This document shows positions 17,246-26,719 of a stretch of 64,000 bases of DNA, piece after piece. The translations under genes and the position numbers were made by a program. Numbering within the stretch: position 1 is the stretch's first letter; the number at the start of each line of letters is the position of its first letter. The DNA lies in assembly GCA_019417325.1 (NCBI GenBank), contig DXVO01000019.1:62001-126000 (forward strand), in the 5' to 3' direction. Below the pieces are notes generated by a model. It had not been told where the DNA came from and searched no databases. It worked only from the letters and a program-made list of their open reading frames with translations. Source of the stretch: Parabacteroides sp. (lineage in GTDB: Bacteria > Bacteroidota > Bacteroidia > Bacteroidales > Tannerellaceae).

Positions 17246-19873
17246 ATGGAAATTGCAAGTAAGTACAATCCCGCTGAAGTAGAGGGGAAGTGGTATCAGT
17301 ATTGGTTGGATAACGGCTTATTCAAGTCGAAACCAGACGGCAGGGAGCCGTATACGATTGTTATTCCTCCTCCAAACGTCACCGGCGTACTTCATATGGG
17401 GCATATGCTCAACAATACCATTCAGGATATATTGGTTCGTCGTGCCCGTATGCAGGGTAAGAATGCTTGCTGGGTTCCGGGAACCGACCATGCTTCTATT
17501 GCAACGGAAGCAAAAGTTGTAAACCGCTTGGCGAAAGAGGGAATAAAGAAATCCGATCTTACCCGTGATGAGTTTTTAAAACATGCGTGGGAATGGAAGG
17601 AAGAACATGGTGGTATTATCCTGAAACAGTTGCGTAAGCTTGGGGCTTCCTGTGATTGGGACCGTACTGCTTTTACTATGGATGAAATCCGTTCGGAAAG
17701 TGTGATCAAGGTTTTTATCGATTTATATAATAAAGGTTTGATTTATCGTGGGGTTCGTATGGTTAATTGGGACCCGCAGGCATTGACTGCCCTTTCCGAT
17801 GAAGAAGTAATCTATAAGGAAGAACATAGCAAATTGTATTATCTTCGTTATAAAGTAGAAGGGGATGCGGAAGGTCGTTATGCAGTGGTTGCAACTACCC
17901 GTCCGGAAACGATCATGGGGGATACTGCGATGTGTATCAATCCGAATGACCCGAAGAACACATGGTTGAAAGGAAAGAAAGTGATCGTTCCGTTAGTAAA
18001 CCGCGTTATTCCTGTTATCGAGGATGATTATGTAGATATAGAATTTGGTACCGGCTGTTTGAAGGTAACCCCCGCACATGACGTAAATGACTATATGCTG
18101 GGTGAGAAGTATAACTTGCCTTCCATTGATATTTTCAATGATAACGGAACCTTGAGCGAGGCGGCTGGTTTATATGTGGGTATGGACCGGTTTGATGTGC
18201 GTAACCGGATTGAAAAAGACCTGGCTGAAGCCGGGCTGTTGGAAAAGGTAGAAGCTTATGAAAATAAAGTAGGGTATTCAGAACGTACAAATGTACCGAT
18301 CGAGCCTAAATTATCTATGCAATGGTTCCTTAAAATGGAACATCTGGCACAGATAGCGCTTGAGCCTGTGATGAATGACGATATTAAATTCTATCCTCCC
18401 AAGTTTAAGAATACATACCGTCACTGGATGGAGAATATCAAAGACTGGTGTATCAGCCGTCAATTATGGTGGGGACATCGTATTCCGGCGTATTTTCTGC
18501 CTGAAGGAGGTTATGTTGTCGCAGAAACTGCTGAAGATGCATTGAGGCAGGCAAAAGAAAAAACAGGTAATGCTGCGTTGACTATAGCGGATTTACGTCA
18601 GGATGAAGATGTTTTGGATACTTGGTTCTCTTCTTGGTTGTGGCCGATATCTTTGTTTGATGGTATCAATAACCCGGATAACGAAGAAATTAATTATTAT
18701 TATCCAACCAGTGATTTGGTGACAGGACCGGATATTATTTTCTTTTGGGTAGCACGTATGATTATGGCAGGTTACGAATACCGTGGGGATAAACCTTTTG
18801 GTAGCGTGTACTTTACAGGTATTGTGCGCGATAAACTGGGACGTAAGATGTCTAAATCCTTAGGAAACTCTCCTGACCCGTTGGAGCTGATTGAAAAGTT
18901 TGGAGCTGATGGCGTACGTATGGGATTGATGATGGCTGCACCTGCCGGAAATGATATTCCTTTCGATGATGCCTTGTGCGAACAGGGACGTAATTTTAAT
19001 AATAAGATATGGAACGCCTTCCGTCTGGTAAAAGGTTGGGAGGTTGATAGCCGGATAGCACAACCCGAAGCTTCTGCTATTGCTGTTAAATGGTTCAAGA
19101 TGCAGTTGGATAAAACGATTGCGGAAGTAGATGATTCTTTCAGCAAATATCGTTTGAGCGAAGCGATGATGGCTATATACAAGCTTTTCTGGGATGAGTT
19201 CTCTTCCTGGTATCTTGAAATAATTAAACCGGGTTACCAACAGCCTATCGACAAGGCGACTTACGATGCAACATTGGGATTCTTTGATGCTTTGCTTCGC
19301 CTGCTTCATCCGTTCATGCCGTTTATTACGGAAGAATTGTGGCAGGCACTGGAACCACGTAGAGAAGGTGAAAGCCTGATGATTGCGCAGATGCCGGAGG
19401 TCGCTCCTGTAGATGACGTGTTGTTGACTAATTTTGAAATAGTAAAAGAGATTGTTGGTGGCATACGGACAATACGCTTGCAGAAGAATATACCGAATAA
19501 AGATACATTGGCTCTACAGGTTTTGGGAGAACATGCAGAAGACTTTAACTGTGTTATCTCCAAAATGTGTAACCTGTCTGCGATTGATAAGGTGGAAGAT
19601 AAGGCAGCAGGTGCTGTTTCTTTCCTTGTCCGGACAACAGAGTATGCAGTACCTCTGGGTAATTTGATTAATGTAGAGGAAGAGCTGGCAAAACTGAACG
19701 AAGAACTGGAATACCAACGTGGTTTCCTTGCATCGGTCATGAAAAAACTAAGTAATGAAAGTTTTGTAAGCAAAGCTCCAGCAAAGGTTATTGAAATGGA
19801 ACGTAAAAAACAAGCGGATGCTGAAAGCAAAATCAAATCAATTGAAGAAAGTATCGCAGCTTTAAAAAAATAA
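17246..19873 (+). CDS. valS: Valyl-tRNA synthetase
   Basis: The enzyme charges tRNA-Val with valine and proofreads threonine. At 875 residues it is normal for the family. It has the class I HIGH motif as HMGH (about residues 54-57, in PPNVTGVLHMGHML), an editing domain with TTRPETIMGDTA, the DTWFSSWLWP segment, and KMSKS at about 534-538. The anticodon-binding domain and a C-terminal coiled coil (about residues 805-875, rich in Glu and Lys) follow. It is divergent from the pseudouridine synthase gene and ends at a strong terminator. Confidence 0.98.
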   Translation: MEIASKYNPAEVEGKWYQYWLDNGLFKSKPDGREPYTIVIPPPNVTGVLHMGHMLNNTIQDILVRRARMQGKNACWVPGTDHASIATEAKVVNRLAKEGIKKSDLTRDEFLKHAWEWKEEHGGIILKQLRKLGASCDWDRTAFTMDEIRSESVIKVFIDLYNKGLIYRGVRMVNWDPQALTALSDEEVIYKEEHSKLYYLRYKVEGDAEGRYAVVATTRPETIMGDTAMCINPNDPKNTWLKGKKVIVPLVNRVIPVIEDDYVDIEFGTGCLKVTPAHDVNDYMLGEKYNLPSIDIFNDNGTLSEAAGLYVGMDRFDVRNRIEKDLAEAGLLEKVEAYENKVGYSERTNVPIEPKLSMQWFLKMEHLAQIALEPVMNDDIKFYPPKFKNTYRHWMENIKDWCISRQLWWGHRIPAYFLPEGGYVVAETAEDALRQAKEKTGNAALTIADLRQDEDVLDTWFSSWLWPISLFDGINNPDNEEINYYYPTSDLVTGPDIIFFWVARMIMAGYEYRGDKPFGSVYFTGIVRDKLGRKMSKSLGNSPDPLELIEKFGADGVRMGLMMAAPAGNDIPFDDALCEQGRNFNNKIWNAFRLVKGWEVDSRIAQPEASAIAVKWFKMQLDKTIAEVDDSFSKYRLSEAMMAIYKLFWDEFSSWYLEIIKPGYQQPIDKATYDATLGFFDALLRLLHPFMPFITEELWQALEPRREGESLMIAQMPEVAPVDDVLLTNFEIVKEIVGGIRTIRLQKNIPNKDTLALQVLGEHAEDFNCVISKMCNLSAIDKVEDKAAGAVSFLVRTTEYAVPLGNLINVEEELAKLNEELEYQRGFLASVMKKLSNESFVSKAPAKVIEMERKKQADAESKIKSIEESIAALKK

Positions 19874-19932
19874 AGAAAGGTGCCGTTTCGGCGTGTATTT
19901 TTCTTAGGTTCTTTATTTTTTAATGATACAAA

Positions 19933-19976
19933 AGTCCATATCGGCATTTTAGGTGCAGATATGGACTGTTTTTTTT
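19933..19976 (+). terminator. Terminator after valS
   Basis: A perfect 10-bp stem (AGTCCATATC with GATATGGACT) with a 15-nt loop is followed by eight T residues. Confidence 0.88.
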
Positions 19977-20116
19977 AATAATGAGACAATTGGCTATCGA
20001 TTTTTTATTAAAACCTCGGTTGCCGGATTTAAATATTTGTTACCTTGCTGCACGATTGGAGATGGAGTTTATAGAAAGAAATGAGCTTTATCTGAGATGA
20101 AAAAACAAACTTACTT

Positions 20117-22078
20117 ATGAAACGTATCCTTGCTCTAATATGTTACATGTTATTGAGTATTACCTCTTCTTATTCTTCTAATAAAGGAAGTGTTGCCGAT
20201 AGTGTTGCTTTGCAGCAATTATATCAGGTAGCAATTGATCATATCCGAAAACCGGATCGTTTTCAACATATACAAGCCTTACTTGCTGAAGCACGTAAAT
20301 CCGGCAATGAGAAATATGAAGCCAATGCGATGTTTTTGTTGATGAAACACTATTACTCTGTCGATCTGGACAGTCTGTTTTATTGGCTTGAAAAATCGAC
20401 ACCTTTGTTTATGAAGCAAAAGCGGTATGAAGATATGTTTCGTACAAAAGCGTGGGGAATTTATGTACTGACCAAGGCTAAGAGAAATAAGGCGGCATTG
20501 GATAGCATACATTCATTGAAAGGTCTGGCTGTAGAGTTAAATTACCCGGATGGGAAGGATATGGCCAACCAGGCTTTGGCTGACTATTATTTATCCAATA
20601 ACTTAGAGGAAGAAGGCGTAAAACTGTATGAAGAAGTTTTAGCAGAAATGGAACAGCGGAATGCTCCCTTGGTTAAGCAAGTGTATATAATCCGGCAATT
20701 AGTGAATCTAATGCCTGGTTCTGAGCGGAAGTTTCCCTATTTAGAGCGCTTGCAACATATTATAGACTTGTGTGATAGAGATGGCATCCGGCAATTGGAT
20801 AGTGAAAATCCTGTTTCTTTTCTTCGTTATATATTGTATCGCAGTTATGCAATGCTCTATCTTCATATGGATAATTACCCCCGTGCGTTGGCGTATCTGA
20901 AAAAAACGGAAGATGTGGTAAGAAAAAATAAGATGGCCTATAAAGATTCTGAGATAAAAACGATGTATGCTACTTATTATAATCGTTCAGGCCAGTATGA
21001 CAAAGCTGTACAAATCTGTGATGCTTTATTGACATATTATGAGAATACAGAAATAAATAAAGCTTATTTGGATGTTTTAAAACTGAAAGCACAGGCTTTT
21101 ATGAATGGCGGGCGTTATCAGGAATCCTCTTATACACTGATGCATTATGCCCAGCTGAAAGACTCTTTGACTTCTACTAGTTATTATAAGGAATTGGCGG
21201 AAATGCAGGCGCAACATAATATGGATAAACTGGAGCTTGCAAATAAACAAATGGAACTTCAGGTAATGGCAGACCATAATAAGGTGGTATTTCTTTGGAG
21301 TGGCGTGATTGTGTTGGGGCTAATATGTTGTTTGCTTGGTTATTTGGCATATACGGTATATCGTTTTGGAAACCAGTTGAAAGTGGCAAAAGAAAAGGCG
21401 GAAGAGGCAGACCATATGAAATCGGCCTTTCTTGCAAATATGAATCATGAAATTCGGACCCCGCTGAATGCAATAGTTGGATTCTCTCAAATACTGGTGG
21501 ATGAGGAAGACCCGGAGACCCGTTTGGAATATTTCAATATTATCCAAAGTAATAATGAATTGTTGCAACGGTTAATAAGTGATGTGTTAGATATATCTAA
21601 GATTGAATCAAATTCAATGAAACTTAGTTATGCACAGTTGTCACTCCCAGAACTTATGGGCGAAATTTATAACGTGATTCGACTTAGGATACCCGAAGGT
21701 GTGAAATTGGAGTTAACGGATTGTATTCCTTTTATTTTTCATATGGACCGGAACCGTTTAACTCAGATTTTGACGAATTTATTGACAAATGCAATTAAAC
21801 ATACCCAAACAGGTGTAATCCGTTTCGGTTATGAATTAGAAGAAGCAACCATTCGTTTCTTTGTACAGGATACAGGAGAGGGAATACCTCAGGAACAGAT
21901 GGATAATATTTTTAGCCGTTTTGTACAGCTGGACAGCGGAAGCAAAGGGGTAGGACTTGGTCTCGCTATTTGTAAGGGGTTAGTATTAAAAATGGGAGGC
22001 TCTATCGAGGTTATATCCCAGTTGGGTAAAGGTTCTACTTTTTTTGTTATACTGCCATTTGATTTTGTCCCCGATTGA
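20117..22078 (+). CDS. TPR-containing sensor histidine kinase
   Basis: A 653-residue inner-membrane kinase. It has a signal peptide (about residues 1-20), then a periplasmic region of about 360 residues made of helical TPR-like repeats (for example YDKAVQICDALLTYYENTE). One membrane segment follows at about 390-415, then a short coiled coil and HisKA with NHEIRTPLNAIVGFSQ (phosphorylated His at about 444). The HATPase domain has NLLTNAIKHT, DTGEGIP and GVGLGLAICKGLV. There is no receiver domain and no response-regulator gene nearby, so the partner is encoded elsewhere. Signal unknown. Confidence 0.92.
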   Translation: MKRILALICYMLLSITSSYSSNKGSVADSVALQQLYQVAIDHIRKPDRFQHIQALLAEARKSGNEKYEANAMFLLMKHYYSVDLDSLFYWLEKSTPLFMKQKRYEDMFRTKAWGIYVLTKAKRNKAALDSIHSLKGLAVELNYPDGKDMANQALADYYLSNNLEEEGVKLYEEVLAEMEQRNAPLVKQVYIIRQLVNLMPGSERKFPYLERLQHIIDLCDRDGIRQLDSENPVSFLRYILYRSYAMLYLHMDNYPRALAYLKKTEDVVRKNKMAYKDSEIKTMYATYYNRSGQYDKAVQICDALLTYYENTEINKAYLDVLKLKAQAFMNGGRYQESSYTLMHYAQLKDSLTSTSYYKELAEMQAQHNMDKLELANKQMELQVMADHNKVVFLWSGVIVLGLICCLLGYLAYTVYRFGNQLKVAKEKAEEADHMKSAFLANMNHEIRTPLNAIVGFSQILVDEEDPETRLEYFNIIQSNNELLQRLISDVLDISKIESNSMKLSYAQLSLPELMGEIYNVIRLRIPEGVKLELTDCIPFIFHMDRNRLTQILTNLLTNAIKHTQTGVIRFGYELEEATIRFFVQDTGEGIPQEQMDNIFSRFVQLDSGSKGVGLGLAICKGLVLKMGGSIEVISQLGKGSTFFVILPFDFVPD

Positions 22079-22172
22079 TGGTGAAATAACATATTTAGAT
22101 GTAAATGTGGACGGACACACGAAAAAAGATTATATTTGCTATCAGGTATAATAAACTTATTAATTTACTACC

Positions 22173-23024
22173 ATGGAGAAATCAAGAAGGTCTTTTTTTA
22201 AACGGGGATTGGCTGGTGCAATCTTTTTTGGTACCGCCGGAATAGCTAAGGCAGGATTGCCGGACCCGGTAAAACCAAAAGCTACAAAAGCTATAAATCC
22301 TTTCCATCTGGGAATGGCTGGATATACATTTGTTAATTTTGATCTGGATACTACATTAAAGACGTTGCAGCGTCTGGATATTCATTATCTTTGCATTAAA
22401 GACTTCCATTTACCACTGGATAGTACATCTGAACAGATTAAAGCTTTTCATGATAAATGTGCAGCATATAATGTTACCGGTTATGCCGTTGGACCTATTT
22501 ATATGAAGAGTGAAGCTGAAATAGACCGTGCGTTCGACTATGCCAAGCGGGTAGGTGTGAAGACGATAGTCGGAGTTCCTAATTACGATTTGCTTCCTTA
22601 TGTAGATAAAAAGGTGAAGGAATATGATTTTAATTATGCGATTCATTTACATGGACCGGATATTAAGACTTATCCTGATGCGACGGATGTTTGGGAACAT
22701 ACAAAAGAACTTGATTCCCGTATTGGAATGTGTCTGGATGTCGGACATGATTTACGTAACGGTTGCGATCCTGTTGCTGATTTAAAGAAATATCATACCC
22801 GGGTGTTTGATATGCACATTAAAGATGTAACAGATGCTTCCAAAGCCGGAGTCGGTATAGAAATCGGAAGAGGAAAGATTGATTTTCCGGCATTGGTAAG
22901 AATGATGCGTGAAGTAAACTACACGGGAATGTGCAGTCTTGAATTTGAAAAGGACATGAAAGATCCTTTCTTGGGTATTGCCGAGTCGATCGGTTACTTC
23001 AAGGCTGTATCGGATATGGCTTAA
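22173..23024 (+). CDS. Tat-exported sugar phosphate isomerase/epimerase-like TIM barrel
   Basis: The first 27 residues form a twin-arginine signal (SRRSFFKRGLAGA, then AGIAKA), so the protein is probably exported folded. The rest is a xylose-isomerase-like TIM barrel: LGMAGYTF at the start, LCIKDFHLPLD, MCLDVGHDLRNG, VFDMHIKDVTDA and GRGKIDFPALV. His, Asp and Glu residues at the strand ends would hold a divalent metal. Members of this family isomerise or epimerise sugars, or convert keto-sugars and inositols. The substrate is unknown. A lipoprotein gene follows 82 bp later. Confidence 0.85.
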   Translation: MEKSRRSFFKRGLAGAIFFGTAGIAKAGLPDPVKPKATKAINPFHLGMAGYTFVNFDLDTTLKTLQRLDIHYLCIKDFHLPLDSTSEQIKAFHDKCAAYNVTGYAVGPIYMKSEAEIDRAFDYAKRVGVKTIVGVPNYDLLPYVDKKVKEYDFNYAIHLHGPDIKTYPDATDVWEHTKELDSRIGMCLDVGHDLRNGCDPVADLKKYHTRVFDMHIKDVTDASKAGVGIEIGRGKIDFPALVRMMREVNYTGMCSLEFEKDMKDPFLGIAESIGYFKAVSDMA

Positions 23025-23106
23025 CTATTGGGGTAATATAAAGATTATCTGGTGAATGAATTTCATAGCAGGCTTTTAACATTACCTCATTTATATAATA
23101 TAATGT

Positions 23107-24141
23107 ATGATGAGAATATCGTTTTATTTGTTGATAGCCTGCTTGTTTGCTGCATGCAGTCCTGTTAATTATATTGGTATCCAGACGTATAATCCTGCGA
23201 ATATTACTTTTCCGAAGAATGTTCGAAAATTGTTGGTTGTGGATAATGCACTTCCGCAGCCTTCGGATGTGGGCTACCAATACAGTCTGTTTGGAAAGGC
23301 GCAGGACACTTGTCGTGCGAATGCAGATAGTGCTTCCTTTTTTGCCTGTCGTTCATTGGGTAAATCAATTGTTTCGGTTCCTTATTTTAGAGATGTTCTT
23401 CTTTATGGCCAGGGGACTCGTCAGGATAGTCAATATTTGGTAGATCAAAAACTGTCTTCCGACGATGTTAAGGCTTTGTGTGAAGAAACCGGGGCGGACG
23501 CAGTTATTTCTTTTGACAGGCTTTTGTTTAAAATGGAAAAGACTGTGGTTGCTTTTGCTGACGGATATATAGCAGGAATGGTAGAAGTGAAAATGAATGG
23601 AGTTGTTCGCAGTTATATACCGGAAAGGGATCACCCTCTGGCAACAGTTTATATGAATGACAGTATTTATTGGATGGAGAATGCCGGTGATCTGAATGAA
23701 CTGGCGCGTTATCTGCCTTCGCCATCGGATGCTCTACGTTCTGCTGCGGAATATTTGGGAACAAAGGCATCACCGAATTTTATACCTCACTGGATTGACG
23801 AAACCCGCTGGTACTATAAAGGAATAGGGACTCGCTGGAAAGAGGCTTCCGCATATGCTGCTGCCGAGAAATGGGATGAAGCTTATCAACGTTGGATGGC
23901 CATCTATGAAAAATCTTCCAGTTGGAAAGAAAAAGCTAAAGTAGCATCCAATCTTGCATTATATTATGAAATGGATACGAAGTTGAAAGAAGCGTTCGAT
24001 TGGGCTTCAAAATCTTATGCTCTTTATGAAAAGAATGCAGGAGTAGAAAATCAATACACGAAAATGCAAAAACTATATATGGATGCATTAAGTGAACGTT
24101 TGGCTTCGGATACAAAACTAAATATGCAAATTGACCGGTAA
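23107..24141 (+). CDS. Conserved lipoprotein of the DUF6340 type
   Basis: A short lipoprotein signal with lipobox FAAC leads a 344-residue protein. The N-terminal half has a VRKLLVVDNALPQP strand, a DDVKALCEETGADAVISFDRL segment and a KMNGVVRSYIPE strand, like the DUF6340 family common in Bacteroidales. The C-terminal part (about 225-340) is helical with TPR-like repeats (WDEAYQRWMAIYEKS). The function is not known. The family name is from memory of similar proteins and should be confirmed. Confidence 0.72.
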   Translation: MMRISFYLLIACLFAACSPVNYIGIQTYNPANITFPKNVRKLLVVDNALPQPSDVGYQYSLFGKAQDTCRANADSASFFACRSLGKSIVSVPYFRDVLLYGQGTRQDSQYLVDQKLSSDDVKALCEETGADAVISFDRLLFKMEKTVVAFADGYIAGMVEVKMNGVVRSYIPERDHPLATVYMNDSIYWMENAGDLNELARYLPSPSDALRSAAEYLGTKASPNFIPHWIDETRWYYKGIGTRWKEASAYAAAEKWDEAYQRWMAIYEKSSSWKEKAKVASNLALYYEMDTKLKEAFDWASKSYALYEKNAGVENQYTKMQKLYMDALSERLASDTKLNMQIDR

Positions 24142-24214
24142 TAATCATATTTTATCTGAATTATTATTACTTTTGACAGATAATTCGATTAAGACGAATA
24201 AAGATTAAAAACAT

Positions 24215-24676
24215 ATGAGTGCGAATAGTGCAAAGACCCAGTCTGTAATAGAGTCAACTTTCTCGGTAGCAATCAGTAAACTTACTTCTAATGAGTCCGG
24301 TAATTTTTATAGTGACTTGTACGTACAAGCCGACCCGGAAAGTGGGGAATTGCAGATTTACGATGAGAATGAAAACTTGTTGGAAAAGAAAATTATTTTT
24401 GATTGGGTAGGATGCCCTTGTGAGAATGATATTTTTTATAACCAGGTAGCAACTACCCTGAAAAATGTTCTCACTCTTTTGTCAGCAAAAAAAGTTTTTG
24501 AGCATCCGAATTTTATGAAGCCATTCTCTGTAAGCCTGACGGATGATGACTTTATGGTAATGGAAGAATTATTGTTCTTGGATGACGAGACCTTGCGTGC
24601 AGATGATCCTTTATTGAAAGATTTAGATGCAGATTTGGATGAATTTTTAACAAAACTTCTTTCAGATATCAAATAG
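24215..24676 (+). CDS. Conserved hypothetical acidic protein, 153 aa
   Basis: A soluble, acidic protein without signal or membrane segments. It has a beta-rich first half (SDLYVQADPESGELQIYDENENLLEKK, quoted from about residue 28 in shortened form as SDLYVQADPES). The second half is helical and ends in a strongly acidic run (LKDLDADLDEFLTKLL). A possible -7 box TACTTTTG lies at 24168-24175. It is followed by tRNA-Thr, whose promoter overlaps the end of the gene. I do not recognise a family. Confidence 0.7.
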   Translation: MSANSAKTQSVIESTFSVAISKLTSNESGNFYSDLYVQADPESGELQIYDENENLLEKKIIFDWVGCPCENDIFYNQVATTLKNVLTLLSAKKVFEHPNFMKPFSVSLTDDDFMVMEELLFLDDETLRADDPLLKDLDADLDEFLTKLLSDIK

Positions 24677-24690
24677 ACTTACTACATTTG
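24660..24690 (+). promoter_or_regulatory. Promoter for tRNA-Thr
   Basis: TTTC at 24660-24663, a 19-nt spacer and TACATTTG at 24683-24690 fit the Bacteroides pattern with one mismatch in the -33 box. It starts inside the end of the preceding gene. Confidence 0.6.
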
Positions 24691-24715
24691 TGCCCGCATT
24701 CGATAATCAAATGTT

Positions 24716-24791
24716 GCCGAAATAGCTCAGTTGGTAGAGCAATTCATTCGTAATGAATAGGTCACGAGTTCGAGTCTCGTTTTCGGCTCCA
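24716..24791 (+). tRNA. tRNA-Thr, anticodon CGT
   Basis: Seven acceptor pairs (GCCGAAA with TTTCGGC), D-arm TAGCTCAGTTGGTAGAGCA, anticodon loop TTCGTAA giving CGT, and T-loop GTTCGAGTC. The bases after the discriminator T read CCA, so the CCA end is encoded, unlike in the other two tRNAs here. Confidence 0.97.
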
Positions 24792-24792
24792 T

Positions 24793-24827
24793 AAAAAACT
24801 GCAGCTTTTAAAAGTTGCAGTTTTTTT
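24793..24827. terminator. Bidirectional terminator between tRNA-Thr and aroC
   Basis: AAACTGCAGC pairs with GTTGCAGTTT (one G-U) and is flanked by A runs on the left and T runs on the right, so it can end transcripts from both sides. Confidence 0.85.
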
Positions 24828-24842
24828 ATGTCTATCACTCAA

Positions 24843-25922
24843 TTACAGAGCATCTTCTCTTGTTTTTTGTATCAATAAATAGTCCAGTAAAGTCATTGCT
24901 GTCATTGCCTCGACAATGGGAACTGCCCGAGGTAGTACGCACGGATCATGACGTCCGCGGGCTTTCAGTATTGTATCTTCACCTTCCATATTAATGGTTT
25001 CTTGTTCCATTAAGATTGTTGCTACCGATTTGAATGCAACCCGGAAGTAAATATCCTGTCCATTGGAAATGCCTCCCTGGATACCTCCCGAATGGTTGGT
25101 ACGGGTATTGATATGTCCATTATCGTTGAAGAAGCGGTCGTTACGTTCTGATCCCCGGTAGAGAGCCGCCTCGAATCCGTCTCCATATTCAAAACCTTTT
25201 ACGGCATTAATTGTGAGCATGGCGTGTCCCAATGCTGCATGAAGTTTACCGAATACCGGTTCTCCGAGTCCTACCGGAACCCCTTTGGCTACACAAGTAA
25301 TGACTCCGCCAATAGTATCTCCTTTAGACCGTACCTCTGCAATCAATTCTTCCATTTCGGAGGCTTTGACTGTATCCGGGCAGCGAACTATGTTTTCTTC
25401 CGCATTTTCCAAATTATAATCTGTATACTCCCCTTCCAGTTTTAGCGGTCCAACTTGGGAAGTATAAGCTTGTATCCGGATTCCTTTCTGAATAAGCGCT
25501 AATTTTGCTATGGCACCGGCTACGCATCTGGCAATTGTTTCACGGGCAGATGAACGCCCTCCTCCACGAGGGTCGCGTATTCCATATTTCATCTGGTACG
25601 TATAATCGGCATGTGACGGACGATAAACGCTTTTCATATTGTCATAATCCGATGAATGCTGGTTTTTATTCCAGATAATGAAGCCGATAGGTGTTCCTGT
25701 TGTTTTTCCTTCATAAACACCGGAAAGAAATTGAACTTCATCGTCTTCTTTCCGTGGAGTTGTAATTCTGGACTGTCCGGGTTTACGGCGGTCTAATTCA
25801 TGCTGAATGAAAGCCATATCCAGTTCGATACCAGCGGGACAACCATCTATCACACCTCCTATTCCGGGACCATGTGATTCCCCGAAGGAGGTCAGTCTGT
25901 ATATATTACCGAATGTGTTCAT
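24843..25922 (-). CDS. aroC: Chorismate synthase
   Basis: The last step of the shikimate pathway: it turns EPSP into chorismate using reduced FMN. The 359-residue sequence has the three family signatures: GESHGPGIGGVIDGCPAG at residues 14-31, the RGGGRSSARETIARVAAGA-type block as GGGRSSARETIARCVAGAIA near 121-140, and the RTNHSGGIQGGISNGQDI block near 283-300. Length is normal. It is read leftward and shares a terminator with tRNA-Thr. Confidence 0.98.
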   Translation of the reverse strand: MNTFGNIYRLTSFGESHGPGIGGVIDGCPAGIELDMAFIQHELDRRKPGQSRITTPRKEDDEVQFLSGVYEGKTTGTPIGFIIWNKNQHSSDYDNMKSVYRPSHADYTYQMKYGIRDPRGGGRSSARETIARCVAGAIAKLALIQKGIRIQAYTSQVGPLKLEGEYTDYNLENAEENIVRCPDTVKASEMEELIAEVRSKGDTIGGVITCVAKGVPVGLGEPVFGKLHAALGHAMLTINAVKGFEYGDGFEAALYRGSERNDRFFNDNGHINTRTNHSGGIQGGISNGQDIYFRVAFKSVATILMEQETINMEGEDTILKARGRHDPCVLPRAVPIVEAMTAMTLLDYLLIQKTREDAL

Positions 25923-25986
25923 ATTTATAATTGAAAAAGGAGAATTGAAAATTTGAAATTAAAAGAGCATAAAACAGATAATACAA

Positions 25987-26026
25987 AAAATGGAAAAATA
26001 TCCTATCACAGATAATTTTCCATTTT
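25987..26026 (-). terminator. Hairpin after the SlyD-like gene
   Basis: AAAATGGAAAA pairs perfectly with TTTTCCATTTT around an 18-nt loop. It is AT-rich; on the minus strand it is followed by TTTTTTGTAT, which fits termination. Confidence 0.7.
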
Positions 26027-26048
26027 CCATTATCAATTTCTTAATGAA

Positions 26049-26627
26049 TTAATGGCATCCGCCACATCCGCAATTACTGTCGTGATTGTGGTCACTGCAA
26101 CCGCTTCCGCAGTCATCGCATCCACATCCGCAACCACCTGCAGGAGCAGAAAGGGCAGCAATTTCTTCAGCAGTAGGTTCATGAACATCAATAACTTCAC
26201 CACTGAAATGCAGTGTTTCGCCTGCCAACGGATGATTGAAGTCCATTACGATAACGTCTTCGTTAACTTCCAGAACGGAACCATTCATGCGATTTCCGTT
26301 AGAATCCATCATAGGCACGGTGTTACCCACCTTAATCATTTCATTGTCGAATTTTCCATCTACTTCGAAAATATTTTTCGGAAGATCCAGGACATGTTCC
26401 TCCACATACTCACCGTATGCTTCAGCCGGAGCTATAGAGAAATTAAATTTATCGCCAACTTCAAGACCTTTTAATGCATCTTCGAAAGCAGGAAGCATGG
26501 CGCCTGTTCCGTAAATGAATTTCAAAGGTAGTTCAGCAGTCGCTTTTTCCATTAATTCGCGTTCTTCGCCTTCGCCTACGTTCAGGTCGTAAGTAACTGC
26601 AACGAACTTATTTGCTGTAATTTTCAT
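26049..26627 (-). CDS. slyD: FKBP-type peptidyl-prolyl isomerase, SlyD-like
   Basis: A 192-residue cytoplasmic prolyl isomerase and chaperone. The FKBP half begins VAVTYDLNVGEG and has KFIYGTGAMLPAFEDALKGLEVGDKF. An insert-in-flap domain follows (about residues 70-120), and the second FKBP strand set has VIVMDFNHPLAGETLHF. The C-terminal 28 residues are rich in Cys, His and Asp (GGCGCGCDDCGSGC onward), a metal-binding tail that in E. coli SlyD handles nickel. The start at 26627 fits the conserved N-terminus. Confidence 0.93.
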   Translation of the reverse strand: MKITANKFVAVTYDLNVGEGEERELMEKATAELPLKFIYGTGAMLPAFEDALKGLEVGDKFNFSIAPAEAYGEYVEEHVLDLPKNIFEVDGKFDNEMIKVGNTVPMMDSNGNRMNGSVLEVNEDVIVMDFNHPLAGETLHFSGEVIDVHEPTAEEIAALSAPAGGCGCGCDDCGSGCSDHNHDSNCGCGGCH

Positions 26628-26719
26628 TATGTAATTGTTTTTGTGATAAATAAAACGAGGACAAATTTAAGAATTATTTCCCAGTTCCCGGCTTAATAGA
26701 TGAAAAATAAAGCAAAGAG

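Noticed and set aside
17053..17268. 71-aa leftward frame before valS
   Set aside because: It covers the valS promoter region and start, and shows only a short hydrophobic opening with no support.
19306..19947. 213-aa open frame antisense to valS
   Set aside because: Shadow of the valS 3' part and terminator, with no ribosome site or family features.
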